In this document: in pieces, positions 23,967 to 32,276 of the stretch | How positions within the stretch are numbered: position 1 is the first letter of the stretch | Layout of the letters: each line of letters opens with the position of its first letter | DNA from: Sphingomonas adhaesiva | Lineage (GTDB): Bacteria > Pseudomonadota > Alphaproteobacteria > Sphingomonadales > Sphingomonadaceae | Direction: 5' to 3' | Assembly (NCBI RefSeq): GCF_036946125.1 | Contig: NZ_JAQIJT010000002.1 | Location: 1,362,001-1,426,000, forward strand | DNA length: 64,000 nucleotides | Made by a program: the position numbers and the translations under genes | The notes under the pieces: generated by a model | The model's database searches: none | Told to the model about the DNA's origin: nothing | Seen by the model: the letters and a program-made list of their open reading frames with translations, nothing else

Positions 23967-24883
23967 GGCGTCAGCCCCGCGACCACCGCGTCGGTCCGCC
24001 CCCAGCGGTATCGCGCCAGCAGGGCCGCCAGCCGCGGCGCCATCGCATCGATCCGGCTGTAATGGCGCAGGCGCGAGCGCAGCGGCGCCCGTGCCACGCG
24101 CGGCTGGCCGGGGTCGACCTCCCACGGGTGGAAGTAGAACACGCCCGGCTGCCCCGCCGCATGCGCCTGCCGCAGCGCGACATCGGTCAATGCCGCCGGC
24201 AGCAGGCGGAAGAAGCCGCCCCCCGTCGCGACATGCCTCCCTACGATCCGGGCGACGCTGACCGGCAGCTCGACCAGCGCCGCGTCGTGCCGCGGCCGCC
24301 ACGCAAAGCGCGGCGCGTGCCGCCAGCCGTAATGATCGTGCCGCACCGGCGCCACGCTGGAGGAATAGGCATAGCCCTCCTCCGCCAGCACGTCGTGCGC
24401 CCAGGGCGTGCGCGCATCGATCGAGAAGCTGGGTGCGCGATAGCCGCCGACCGCCACCCCGCCCGCATCCTCCAGCGCGACGCGCGCGCGCGCCAGGTCG
24501 GCGCGGAACGCCTCCGCGGTCATCGTGAAGACCCGCTGATGGTCCCAGCCGTGGCTCGCCAGTTCGTGCCCCTCCGCGACGATGCGCCGGATCAGCCGCG
24601 GCTGACGCTGCGCCACCCATCCCAGCGTGAAGAAGGTGGCGCGCACCCCCGCCGCCGCGAACAGGTCGAGCACGCGCGCCGTATTGTCGGCGACGCGCGA
24701 CTCCAGCGTGCCCCAGTCACCCTTGTCGATCGTGCGTTCGAACGCGCCGACCTGAAACCATTCCTCCACGTCCACCGACATCGCGTTGACGATGGGGGCA
24801 TTGACGATGGGAGCATTGACGATGGCGGCATCGGGGACGGGCAGTTCGGTGGCCGTACCGACGGCGATCGGGGCGTGGAACAT
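23963..24883 (-). CDS. XrtA-system polysaccharide deacetylase (NodB/CE4 family)
   Basis: The 306-residue NodB-type deacetylase probably removes acetyl groups from the exopolysaccharide. Motifs are SVDVEEWFQV (catalytic/metal Asp), SHGWDHQRV (metal His pair) and YRAPSFSI, with HPWEVDPGQP near the C-terminus. The ATG at 24883 overlaps the ATPase stop by 1 nt (TGATG), which supports coupling. The first 34 residues are unlike the family, however, and contain three copies of an APIVN-type unit from a 15-bp DNA repeat. The family-typical start is Met35 (24781). Either start may be used, or the repeat is a lineage-specific N-terminal extension. Confidence 0.9.
   Translation of the reverse strand: MFHAPIAVGTATELPVPDAAIVNAPIVNAPIVNAMSVDVEEWFQVGAFERTIDKGDWGTLESRVADNTARVLDLFAAAGVRATFFTLGWVAQRQPRLIRRIVAEGHELASHGWDHQRVFTMTAEAFRADLARARVALEDAGGVAVGGYRAPSFSIDARTPWAHDVLAEEGYAYSSSVAPVRHDHYGWRHAPRFAWRPRHDAALVELPVSVARIVGRHVATGGGFFRLLPAALTDVALRQAHAAGQPGVFYFHPWEVDPGQPRVARAPLRSRLRHYSRIDAMAPRLAALLARYRWGRTDAVVAGLTP
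24786..24830. repeat. Three tandem 15-bp repeats inside the deacetylase 5' end
   Basis: Units TTGACGATGGGGGCA, TTGACGATGGGAGCA and TTGACGATGGCGGCA lie head to tail at 24786-24800, 24801-24815 and 24816-24830, one or two bases apart in sequence. Read on the coding strand they give the pentapeptide repeats. The unit length keeps frame, so copy-number change would not break the gene. Confidence 0.9.
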
Positions 24884-25992
24884 CAGGCGGCGCCCTTCAG
24901 CGCCTCCAGCCGTTCGGCGTCGCCCTCCACCCAGTCGACCAGCAGCGTCAGCACACGGCGCAGCGCCGCATCCTGCTCGGCGATCCGCGCCTCAAGCTGC
25001 GCCACGCGCGCGACCAGCGCCTCGTCGGGCTTTTCCGCGGCGGGGGGCACGATCGACATCACCGGCGTCGCCCGGGGCGGCGCGACCGGCTCCGACTGGG
25101 ACAGGGGCTCCAATTGGGGCTCGGATACGGGCTCGGGCACCTCCTGCGCCACTGCCGGCGCGACCGTCACCGGCCCGCTCAGGTCCCGGTCGCGGTCCGC
25201 CTCGACCGCCGCGACCAGCGCCGCATCGATCCGCTCCGCCCCGCTCATCGACGCGTGCAGCAGCACCCGCGTCATCAGCTGGTTCAGCCGCCGCGGTACG
25301 CCGTCGCTCGCGGCATGCAGCGCGGGAAAGGCATCGTCGGCGAACGCCGGCCGCCCGGTCCACCCCGCCACCATCAGGCGATGCCCGACATAGGCGTCGA
25401 CCTCGTCCGCGCCCATCGGCTCCAGATGGTGGACCGCGATCACGCGCTGGCGCAGCTGCTCCAGCCGGTCCGATCCGTTCAGCCGCTCGCGAAACTCCGG
25501 CTGCCCCAGCAGGAAGATCTGGAGCATGGCATGCCCGCCCGCCTGGAAGTTGGAGAGCATTCGCAGCTCCTCCAGCGCGGAATGCGGCAGCGCCTGCGCC
25601 TCGTCGACGATCAGCAGCGTGCGCCGCCCGCTGCGCGCGACCGCGTGCAGCCCGCGCTCGATCAGCAGCAGCAGCTCCGCCTTGGTCTTGCCCGAGGCGT
25701 CGACGCCCAGCCCGGAGGCGACGATCCGCAACAGGTCGTCATGTCCGACCTGCGTCGACACGATCGTGATGACGTTCAGCCCGGCGGGGTCGATCTGCGC
25801 GGTCAGGTGCCCCATCAGCGTCGTCTTGCCCGCGCCGATCTCGCCGGTCACGACGATGAAGCCCTCGCCCTGCGCCAGTCCATAGCCCAGATACGCCATC
25901 GCCTTGCGATGCGTGGCGGTATCGAACCAGAAGCGCGGGTCAGGCGTCAGCTGGAACGGTCGGTCGGTCAGCCCGAAGTGAGCGTCGTACAT
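24883..25992 (-). CDS. XrtA-associated AAA/GspA-like ATPase
   Basis: This 369-residue ATPase resembles ExeA/GspA and the TIGR03015 family of exosortase loci. It begins MYDAHFGLTDRPFQLTPDPR, typical of the group, and has Walker A TGEIGAGKTTL, Walker B LLIVDEAQAL, a sensor-like FLLGQPEFRERL and the arginine-containing SDGVPRRLNQL. A Pro/Glu-rich linker (about 275-310) leads to a C-terminal coiled coil (ALVARVAQLEARIAEQDAAL). It has no membrane segment, unlike GspA. It probably energises or regulates assembly of the export apparatus; its direct partner is unknown. It stands between the outer-membrane protein (13-nt gap) and the deacetylase. Confidence 0.9.
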   Translation of the reverse strand: MYDAHFGLTDRPFQLTPDPRFWFDTATHRKAMAYLGYGLAQGEGFIVVTGEIGAGKTTLMGHLTAQIDPAGLNVITIVSTQVGHDDLLRIVASGLGVDASGKTKAELLLLIERGLHAVARSGRRTLLIVDEAQALPHSALEELRMLSNFQAGGHAMLQIFLLGQPEFRERLNGSDRLEQLRQRVIAVHHLEPMGADEVDAYVGHRLMVAGWTGRPAFADDAFPALHAASDGVPRRLNQLMTRVLLHASMSGAERIDAALVAAVEADRDRDLSGPVTVAPAVAQEVPEPVSEPQLEPLSQSEPVAPPRATPVMSIVPPAAEKPDEALVARVAQLEARIAEQDAALRRVLTLLVDWVEGDAERLEALKGAA

Positions 25993-26005
25993 CGAAGGGT
26001 TCCCG

Positions 26006-27643
26006 TCAGAAATCGTAGCGCGCGCCGAGCAGCGCCTGCGCCGACCATTGCGTGTCCAGCCCCGGCTGATCGAAGCCGTAGACGCCGATCGACGCCAGCG
26101 TGCCCAGCCGCCCGAAGCGGTGCGAATAGGTGCCGTTCGCGCCCCAGCCCCATACGTCGCCGCCGCTGCCGGGGTTCAGCCCCGACACGCCGCTGGCATA
26201 CCAGTTGCCGAAGAGGCTGGCGTCGATCGCCGAGGCGCGCGACAGATCGCGCGACCAGAAGGCCTGCGCATAGGCGCTCTGGTCCTCTACCCCCGTCACC
26301 GTCACGCCCGGCCGCGCGCGCACGCCGTACAGGCGGCGGTTGGCATAGCCCGCGCCGATGCCGTAGCGCGTCCGCCCGCGCCCGACGCTCAGCACCGCGT
26401 CGACACCGCGCGCACGGTAGCTGGCGGTGGAGATCGACTGGAAGACGTCGTTCAGGCACCCGCCCGCGCCGCCTCCGGTGCTCGCATCCTGCCCCGGCCG
26501 CGCGCCGAAGACGCAGCCGGCGAACTGCTGCCCGAACGGATCGGGGCGCGTATCGAACGCGGTCGGCAGATCGCCGAGCCCGTCGCGCAGCTGTCGCCCG
26601 AACGTCTCGACGCCGTCATACACGACGACGCCCAGCGCCGCCTCGCGCGACATCGCCCAGTGGAGCGAGCCGAAATAGGTCTGCCCGCCATAGCGCCACC
26701 CGGCGCTCGCCTGCAGCTCCAGCCGCGGGGACGGGCGCCAGATCACACCCGCATCGTAGATCAGCCCGTCGGTCCGATAGGCGATCCGCGCCGGGCTCGC
26801 CGGATCGGTGACGAACCGCCCGTTCCCGTCGCGCACCGGCACGCCGGTGGCATCGGTCAGCGGATCGCGCTGCTTCACCGCGATCGTCTCATACCCTGCG
26901 CCGGCCCGCACCGCGACGGTGCGCGACAGCGGCATGGTGACGTCGCCGCGCGCATATCTGCCGTCGTACGTCTGGTCGAGCTGGCCGGCGTCCTCGCGCT
27001 CCCACGCCCCGCTGAGCGTCACCCCGAACGGCGCGACGCGCCCCACCGGCACGCCGATGCTGGCGGTCGCCAGATGGCTGCGCGACGTGTCGAAATAGTC
27101 GAGCGGGGGCTGCCCCGGCACGGCCGAGGGCACGTCCGGCACCTCCACCTTGGTATAGCCGAAGCGATAGGCGCCGCCGATGTCCAGCATCCCGGCGCGC
27201 GTCGCGACCGTCGGCCCGGCGAACAGCGAATAGACCTGCGCCACGTTGGCGACATTGCCGACCAGATTGCCCGGCGCCGCGCCGCGGATGTCGCTGCGCG
27301 TCCGCGTCGCCATCGCGCCTGCATCCAGCGTCAGCGCCGGCGTCACCTGCACCGAGGCGAGCGCAAGGCCGCTATGGACGTCCTGATCCGCCACCGGCTG
27401 CTGCCAGTCGATACGACGTTCGTAGCGATAGCTGACCTGCGCCTGGGCGCGGCGCGTGCTGACGCCCGCATCCACCCCGACCGCGGCCTGGGTATAGGTC
27501 AGCACGTCGCCGCCGTTCGTCAGGTCCGCCGCGACCGCCTGGCTCAGCTCGATATAGGGCTGGACGTAGCGCTGCGGTTCCGCGGCCGCGGGGATCGCGG
27601 CCAGGGCCAGCATCGATGCCGCCAGAAGCCGCGCGCGCCTCAT
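26006..27643 (-). CDS. XrtA-associated outer-membrane beta-barrel protein (TIGR03016 type)
   Basis: This 545-residue protein has a signal peptide (MRRARLLAASMLALAAIPAA, cut near AEP) and a body of alternating aromatic beta strands (AQVSYRYERRIDWQ, YRARGVDAVLSVGRGRTRYG), ending in Phe (ALLGARYDF) as outer-membrane barrels do. The opening PYIELSQAVAADLTNGGDVL is typical of the PEP-CTERM system-associated outer-membrane protein. It may be the polysaccharide exit channel or a secretion barrel. ATG 27643 overlaps the kinase stop by 4 nt (ATGA); longer frames lie in the kinase gene. A Cys pair (CVFGARP, GGCLNDV) could form a disulfide-bonded loop. Confidence 0.88.
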   Translation of the reverse strand: MRRARLLAASMLALAAIPAAAEPQRYVQPYIELSQAVAADLTNGGDVLTYTQAAVGVDAGVSTRRAQAQVSYRYERRIDWQQPVADQDVHSGLALASVQVTPALTLDAGAMATRTRSDIRGAAPGNLVGNVANVAQVYSLFAGPTVATRAGMLDIGGAYRFGYTKVEVPDVPSAVPGQPPLDYFDTSRSHLATASIGVPVGRVAPFGVTLSGAWEREDAGQLDQTYDGRYARGDVTMPLSRTVAVRAGAGYETIAVKQRDPLTDATGVPVRDGNGRFVTDPASPARIAYRTDGLIYDAGVIWRPSPRLELQASAGWRYGGQTYFGSLHWAMSREAALGVVVYDGVETFGRQLRDGLGDLPTAFDTRPDPFGQQFAGCVFGARPGQDASTGGGAGGCLNDVFQSISTASYRARGVDAVLSVGRGRTRYGIGAGYANRRLYGVRARPGVTVTGVEDQSAYAQAFWSRDLSRASAIDASLFGNWYASGVSGLNPGSGGDVWGWGANGTYSHRFGRLGTLASIGVYGFDQPGLDTQWSAQALLGARYDF

Positions 27644-28677
27644 TCGCCCTGCCCGTAATAGCTGCCGAAACGTCCCCGCCCGGGTTCGTAGGCGACCGCG
27701 TTCAGCACCAGATGGATTTCGTCGCACCCGTCGAGCAGCTGCACCGCGGCATGGACGTCCGCCTCGGTCGTACGGTCCGCGCGCACCACCAGCATGACCT
27801 GCCCCACCAGCAGTGCCAGCACGCTGGCGGGCGAGGCGGCGAGCGCGGGCGGCGTGTCGAAGACGATGATCCGCGCCGGATTGGCCTCCAGCAGCCGGTC
27901 GAGCACGCGCGCGGTCCGGGCCGATGCCAGCAATTCGGTATCCGAATGGCTGCGTTTGCCCGCCGGCAGCAGCGACAGCTGCGGCACGTCGGTGCGGATG
28001 ATGCACATCTCGGGGTCGATACCGGGATCGGCCAGCACGTCGAGCAGCCCGGGCGAATCCTCGGGCGTGTGCGCCAGCCCCAGCGACGCCATGACGTCGG
28101 GCTTGGCGAAGTCCGCGTCGACCAGCACGATCTCCACGTCGCGCTCCGCCGCCAGGCTGATCGCGAGGTTGATCGCGCAGAAGGTCTTGCCCTCGCCCGG
28201 CTTGCCCGATCCGACCAGGATCGTGCGCGCGCGCCGCTGCGTATCCGCGGGCCTGTCGGCGCCGGGCAGGCCGTCCGCGATGTCGCGCGCGGTCAGCAGC
28301 AGCTGCCGCTTCACCAGCCGGAATTCCTCCGCCAGCGCCCCCACCGGCGCGCCGGGGACCAGCATCCCCTTCTCCGCCAGCATCGTGCGGTCGATGGCCG
28401 CGACGCCCGCGTCCGGCCCCTCCCACGGCTCCATGCCGTCGTCATCGGTGTCGGACAGGAACTCGGCCGGGATGGCGGACAGCGTATCGTCCCAGCCGCC
28501 ATCGCGCTTCTGCGCAGGCAGGAGCCCAGGGTTGTCGTCCACCACGACCGTTGCTGCGGTTGGCGCCGTCTTCTCCCACGGCAGCACCGCAGGCGCGACC
28601 ACCTCGCGCGCGCGCAGGTGCGCGCCGAAGTCGTACACCCGCGCCGCGCGCTCGATCAGCGATTCCTGCACCGTCAT
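27640..28677 (-). CDS. XrtA-associated tyrosine autokinase (BY-kinase)
   Basis: The 345-residue cytoplasmic kinase partners with the chain-length protein encoded just upstream and controls polymer length by autophosphorylation. The P-loop is GSGKPGEGKTFCAINLA, Walker A' is LVDADFAKPD and Walker B is IIVFDTPP. The C-terminus GRFGSYYGQGE supplies the short tyrosine cluster expected of BY-kinases. The N-terminal 140 residues carry an unusual acidic linker (SDTDDDGMEPWEGPD). ATG 28677 overlaps the Wzz-like gene by 4 nt. It belongs to the CapB-like separate-chain type, so its activator should be the C-terminal part of the neighbouring protein. Confidence 0.92.
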   Translation of the reverse strand: MTVQESLIERAARVYDFGAHLRAREVVAPAVLPWEKTAPTAATVVVDDNPGLLPAQKRDGGWDDTLSAIPAEFLSDTDDDGMEPWEGPDAGVAAIDRTMLAEKGMLVPGAPVGALAEEFRLVKRQLLLTARDIADGLPGADRPADTQRRARTILVGSGKPGEGKTFCAINLAISLAAERDVEIVLVDADFAKPDVMASLGLAHTPEDSPGLLDVLADPGIDPEMCIIRTDVPQLSLLPAGKRSHSDTELLASARTARVLDRLLEANPARIIVFDTPPALAASPASVLALLVGQVMLVVRADRTTEADVHAAVQLLDGCDEIHLVLNAVAYEPGRGRFGSYYGQGE

Positions 28678-30197
28678 GCCGCCAGCCCCCGCTGAAGCAT
28701 CTCCACCCCCAGCAGCGCGACATAGGCGACCACCAGCCCGCCGACCCCGCCCGCAAACCACTTCAGCCGCCGGGCGCGGAGCTCTTCCTGATGCCGCGTC
28801 ACCATCTCGCCGATCGATCCGATCACGCTGATCCCGGCGACCTTCTCCAGCCGCTGCGCGGTGGCGAAGGTCGACTGCACCTGTCCCATCGCGAACGCCG
28901 CCCCCACGCCCGCCATCAGACCCGCGACCAGCACCCCGGTCAGCAGCAGCGGGCGATTGGGCGCGGTCGGCGTGCGCGGCAGCGTCGGCGGATCGATCAC
29001 GCTGAACTTCACCGCATCGGTCTGCGTCTGCGCGCTGCTGCGCAGCTTCACCTGTTCGCGCTGTGCCAGCAGCTGGTCGTACTGCCCCTTCAGGACATCG
29101 TAGTTGCGGTCGATCTCGCCCTGTTCGGCGGCGACCGCGGGATCCTCGGTCAGCTTGGAATTGAGCAGGTCCAGGTCGCCTTGCAGCTGCCGCTTGCGCA
29201 TCTGGAGCGCGGCGACGTTCGCCTGCTTGTCCGCCGCCATCGCCTGCAACGACAGATAGGTCGGGTTGGGCACCGCATCCGCGCCGGCGGCCCCGACCGG
29301 CTCGCCCCGCGCCGCCGCCTGCGCCGCCGCCAGCTGCTGCTTCAGCGCCACCACGTCGGGGTGGCTTTCGGTGAAGCCGCGCCCGCGCGCATCCGCCAGC
29401 TGGCCCTGGATCGCCGCCAGCCGCGCGCGCGCAGGGCCGACGCCCGGCGCGATCCCGCCGCCGCCCGCGACCGTCCGCGGCGTCCCCGCCATCTGCCCCG
29501 CGACCGCCGCCAGCCCGGACTGCGCCGCGGCGAGGTCGCCGTCGACCTGGCTCATCTGCGCCCTCGCCGCGCCGATCCGGTCGCTGACCGTGCCGGTGCC
29601 GGGCAACGCGCCCAGGTAACGGTTCTGGAAATCGGCGCGCTTGCCCTCGGCATCCTGCAACTTGCGCCCCAGATCCTCCAGCTGCCCGTCCAGGAAGGTG
29701 AGCGTCTGGCTGTTCTGCGTGCGGTCGTCGGACAGGTTGGTCTCGACGAAGATGTCGATCAGCTTCTGCGTGATCGCCGCGGCCAGCTTCGGCGTCGCGG
29801 CGGTCGTCGTGATCTCGAACAGATTGTCCTGCTGCGCGACGATCTTGATCGCCTGCTGCAACCCCGCGATCCGGTCCGCCACGTCGCGGTCGCTCGCGAT
29901 CGTCTGCGCCAGGTCGGTGCCGCGCACCACCTTCTCCAGATTGACCGCACTGGTCAGCGTCTGGCGCACCGTGTCGACATCGCGCGCATTGTCGTTGACC
30001 GCATTGGGATCGGTCGCGGTCGGCAGCACCGTGCGCATCTGGACGAAGACGCGGGCGCGCGAATCATATTTGCTCGGCACCTGGCTGACGACCAGCCAGC
30101 CGAGCAGGCACACCCCCCACGCCACCGCCAGCCCCAGCCAGCGGCGCGTCCAGATCGTGTGCAGCGCGATCCGCGCTTCTTCCCATAGCCCGTTCAC
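28674..30197 (-). CDS. XrtA-system polysaccharide chain-length determinant (Wzz/PCP type)
   Basis: This 507-residue inner-membrane protein sets exopolysaccharide chain length and activates the BY-kinase. The N-terminal helix is about 20-38 (WLGLAVAWGVCLLGWLVVSQ), the periplasmic region has long coiled coils (about 160-400), PPTLPRTPTAPNRPLLL is the Pro-rich motif before the second helix near 425, and a last hydrophobic helix (GGVGGLVVAYVALLGVEML) lies near the C-terminus. DSRARVFVQMRTVL is typical of the family. It starts at ATG 30197, 3 nt after the export-protein gene, and overlaps the kinase gene as ATGA. Confidence 0.92.
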   Translation of the reverse strand: MNGLWEEARIALHTIWTRRWLGLAVAWGVCLLGWLVVSQVPSKYDSRARVFVQMRTVLPTATDPNAVNDNARDVDTVRQTLTSAVNLEKVVRGTDLAQTIASDRDVADRIAGLQQAIKIVAQQDNLFEITTTAATPKLAAAITQKLIDIFVETNLSDDRTQNSQTLTFLDGQLEDLGRKLQDAEGKRADFQNRYLGALPGTGTVSDRIGAARAQMSQVDGDLAAAQSGLAAVAGQMAGTPRTVAGGGGIAPGVGPARARLAAIQGQLADARGRGFTESHPDVVALKQQLAAAQAAARGEPVGAAGADAVPNPTYLSLQAMAADKQANVAALQMRKRQLQGDLDLLNSKLTEDPAVAAEQGEIDRNYDVLKGQYDQLLAQREQVKLRSSAQTQTDAVKFSVIDPPTLPRTPTAPNRPLLLTGVLVAGLMAGVGAAFAMGQVQSTFATAQRLEKVAGISVIGSIGEMVTRHQEELRARRLKWFAGGVGGLVVAYVALLGVEMLQRGLAA

Positions 30198-30200
30198 GGC

Positions 30201-30845
30201 CTAGAACATGCTTTCGGGGATGATGATGACGTCGCCCGGCTCCAGCCGGACGTTGGCGGACGGATCGCCGTCCTTCAGCAGCCTGTTCAGCCGCAGCCCG
30301 TATTCGCGCTGCTTGCCCGTCGCACGGTCGTAGCGGATCAGCCGCGCCTTGTTGCCCGCGGCATATTCGCCCAGGCCACCCACCGCGATCATCGCATCCA
30401 GCAGCGTCATGTTGGCGCGGTACGGCAGGCTCGCCGGCTTCTGCGTCGCCCCCACGATGCGGACCTGCTGGCTGTAGGTGCCGCTGAACCCGTCGACGAT
30501 GACGGAGACGATCGGGTCCTTGATATATTCGCCCAGCGCCAGCTTCATGTCGGCGGCCAGCATCGCTGGCGTCTTGCCCACCGCGGGCATGTCCGCGACC
30601 AGCGGTGTCGTGATGCGGCCGTCGGGGCGCACCTGCACCTTCGCCGACAGCTCCGGATTGCGCCAGACGAAGATCTGGAGCTGATCGAGCGGGCCGATGA
30701 CATATTCCTCGCCCGGCGTCTCGCGCGTCGCGACGAAGGTCGCCGGCGGCAACTCGGGCCGCCCGCCGGAGGAGGCGCAGGCACTCAGCGTGGTCGACGC
30801 CATCAGCGCCACGATCAACGCCTTGGAAACCCTCGCGATCCGCAT
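30201..30845 (-). CDS. Polysaccharide export lipoprotein (Wza-like)
   Basis: The 214-residue protein is the outer-membrane exit component of the exopolysaccharide system. It has a lipoprotein signal (STTLSAC, lipobox Cys near residue 22), a Poly_export domain (about 45-120; YVIGPLDQLQIFVWRNPELS, VRPDGRITTPLVADMPAVG) and a SLBB-like domain (VRIVGATQKPASLPYRANM). The ATG at 30845 has GGAGG 5 nt upstream and is preferred to a GTG two codons earlier. It is the first gene of the ten-gene leftward operon; the promoter should lie in the 90 nt before the REP element at 30936. Confidence 0.92.
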   Translation of the reverse strand: MRIARVSKALIVALMASTTLSACASSGGRPELPPATFVATRETPGEEYVIGPLDQLQIFVWRNPELSAKVQVRPDGRITTPLVADMPAVGKTPAMLAADMKLALGEYIKDPIVSVIVDGFSGTYSQQVRIVGATQKPASLPYRANMTLLDAMIAVGGLGEYAAGNKARLIRYDRATGKQREYGLRLNRLLKDGDPSANVRLEPGDVIIIPESMF

Positions 30846-30935
30846 TCCCACCTCCGCACGTTCACGCTCGGCTATGCGGCGAAGAGGTGAAGATTGCGTT
30901 TAGGGTTCGGCCTCGTGCTCCTGCGCGCGCGCCCC

Positions 30936-31034
30936 GCCGTCATCCCCGCGAAGGCGGGGATCCCGACGCGCAGGTGGCGCGATGGAAGAGGAACGTCGGC
31001 GTATCTTGATTCCCGCCTGCGCGGGAATGACGGG
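30936..31034. repeat. REP-like element, type CCGTCATCCCCGCGAAGGCGGGGAT
   Basis: Each end is itself a small palindrome: CATCCCCGCGAAGGCGGGGA at 30941-30960 and GATTCCCGCCTGCGCGGGAA at 31008-31027. Together they form a larger inverted pair with outer CCGTCAT / ATGACGG. The left 40 nt differ from those of the copy at 38032 at only two positions. It separates the decarboxylase gene from the export operon. Confidence 0.9.
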
Positions 31035-31040
31035 CGCGGA

Positions 31041-32276
31041 TCAGCCCAGCACCACCTCCGCCGGCACCGGATGCCCCAGGAACGCCGCCGGACTCGCGCT
31101 CAAACCATAGGCCCCGGCGATGAACACCGCGATCACCTCGCCCTCCGCCACCGGGGGCAGCGCCACGCGGTCCGCCAGCCGGTCCAGCGGCGTGCACAGG
31201 CACCCGACGACCGACGCTTCGCCCCCATCCCCGTCGCCGCCCGCCTCCCCCATCCGCCCCGCCACCGCGACCGGATAGTTCCGCCGCACGACGGTCCCGA
31301 AATTGCCGCTCGCCGCCAGCTGATGGTGCAGCCCGCCATCGACCACGACGAAGGTTTCGCCACGGCTTTCCTTGCGATCGACGACGCGGGTCAGATAGAC
31401 CCCCGCCTCGCCCACCAGCCACCGCCCCAGCTCGATCGCATAGGCCGTCCCCGCCGCGGTCAGCGCGCTCGCCGCCAGCGCCTCACCCAGTGCCGCGCCG
31501 ATTCGCTCGACGTCCAGCGCGCGGTCGCCCGCGAAATGCGGGATGCCGAACCCGCCGCCCAGGTTGACCTTGGGCGGCAGGTGCCCGCTGTCCTCCGCGA
31601 GCCGTGCCGCGAGCGCCAGCGTCGCTCCCTGCGTCTCCACCAGCGCCCCGGCATCCAGCGCCTGCGACCCGGCGAAGATATGGAACCCGCGCCAGTCCGC
31701 GCCTGCGCCGACGATGGTGCGCACCAGTTCGGGCACCCGCTCCGCATCGACCCCGAACGGCGAGGCGCGGCCGCCCATCTTCATCCCCGAACCCCGCAGT
31801 TCCAGATCGGGGTTCACCCGCACCGCCAGCCGGGGCACGACGCCCAGCCGCTCTCCCATCGCCAGCGCGCGCCGTACCTCGCCCGCGGATTCGGCATTCA
31901 GCGTCGCCCCCGCGGCGATCGCCGCCTCCAGTTCCGCGTCGCGCTTGCCCGGCCCAGCGAAGCTGATCGCCCCCGCCGGCTTCACCGCCAGCGCCTTCGC
32001 CAGCTCTCCGGCGGACGCGACGTCCAGACCATCGACCAGCGACGCCATGCCCGCGATCACCGCCGGGTGCGGGTTCGCCTTCACCGCATAATGCAGCGCC
32101 ACCGCCGCCGGCATCGCGTCACGGAACCGCGCGATCCGCGCCCGCACGACCCCCATGTCATAGACGAACAGCGGCGATCCGTGCGCGGCCACCAGCGCGT
32201 CCGCGCGCTCGCCGCCGATCGTCAGCATCCCCGACTGGACGGCAAACTCCGGCGGGATCGGTCCGATCGGCTTCAT
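31041..32276 (-). CDS. XrtA-associated PLP-dependent decarboxylase (LysA/ornithine type)
   Basis: The 411-residue fold-type III PLP enzyme resembles diaminopimelate/ornithine decarboxylases. The cofactor Lys is in ALHYAVKANPHP, the glycine-rich phosphate site is NLGGGFGIPHF, and ELGRWLVGEAGVY and SVVGCLCTPLDRL supply substrate and partner-site residues. The subfamily always travels with an acyl-CoA ligase and ACP in exosortase A loci, suggesting that it prepares an amine or amino-acid-derived group for the polymer; the substrate is unknown. ATG 32276 overlaps the ligase stop by 4 nt. A longer frame would extend into the ligase gene. Confidence 0.92.
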   Translation of the reverse strand: MKPIGPIPPEFAVQSGMLTIGGERADALVAAHGSPLFVYDMGVVRARIARFRDAMPAAVALHYAVKANPHPAVIAGMASLVDGLDVASAGELAKALAVKPAGAISFAGPGKRDAELEAAIAAGATLNAESAGEVRRALAMGERLGVVPRLAVRVNPDLELRGSGMKMGGRASPFGVDAERVPELVRTIVGAGADWRGFHIFAGSQALDAGALVETQGATLALAARLAEDSGHLPPKVNLGGGFGIPHFAGDRALDVERIGAALGEALAASALTAAGTAYAIELGRWLVGEAGVYLTRVVDRKESRGETFVVVDGGLHHQLAASGNFGTVVRRNYPVAVAGRMGEAGGDGDGGEASVVGCLCTPLDRLADRVALPPVAEGEVIAVFIAGAYGLSASPAAFLGHPVPAEVVLG

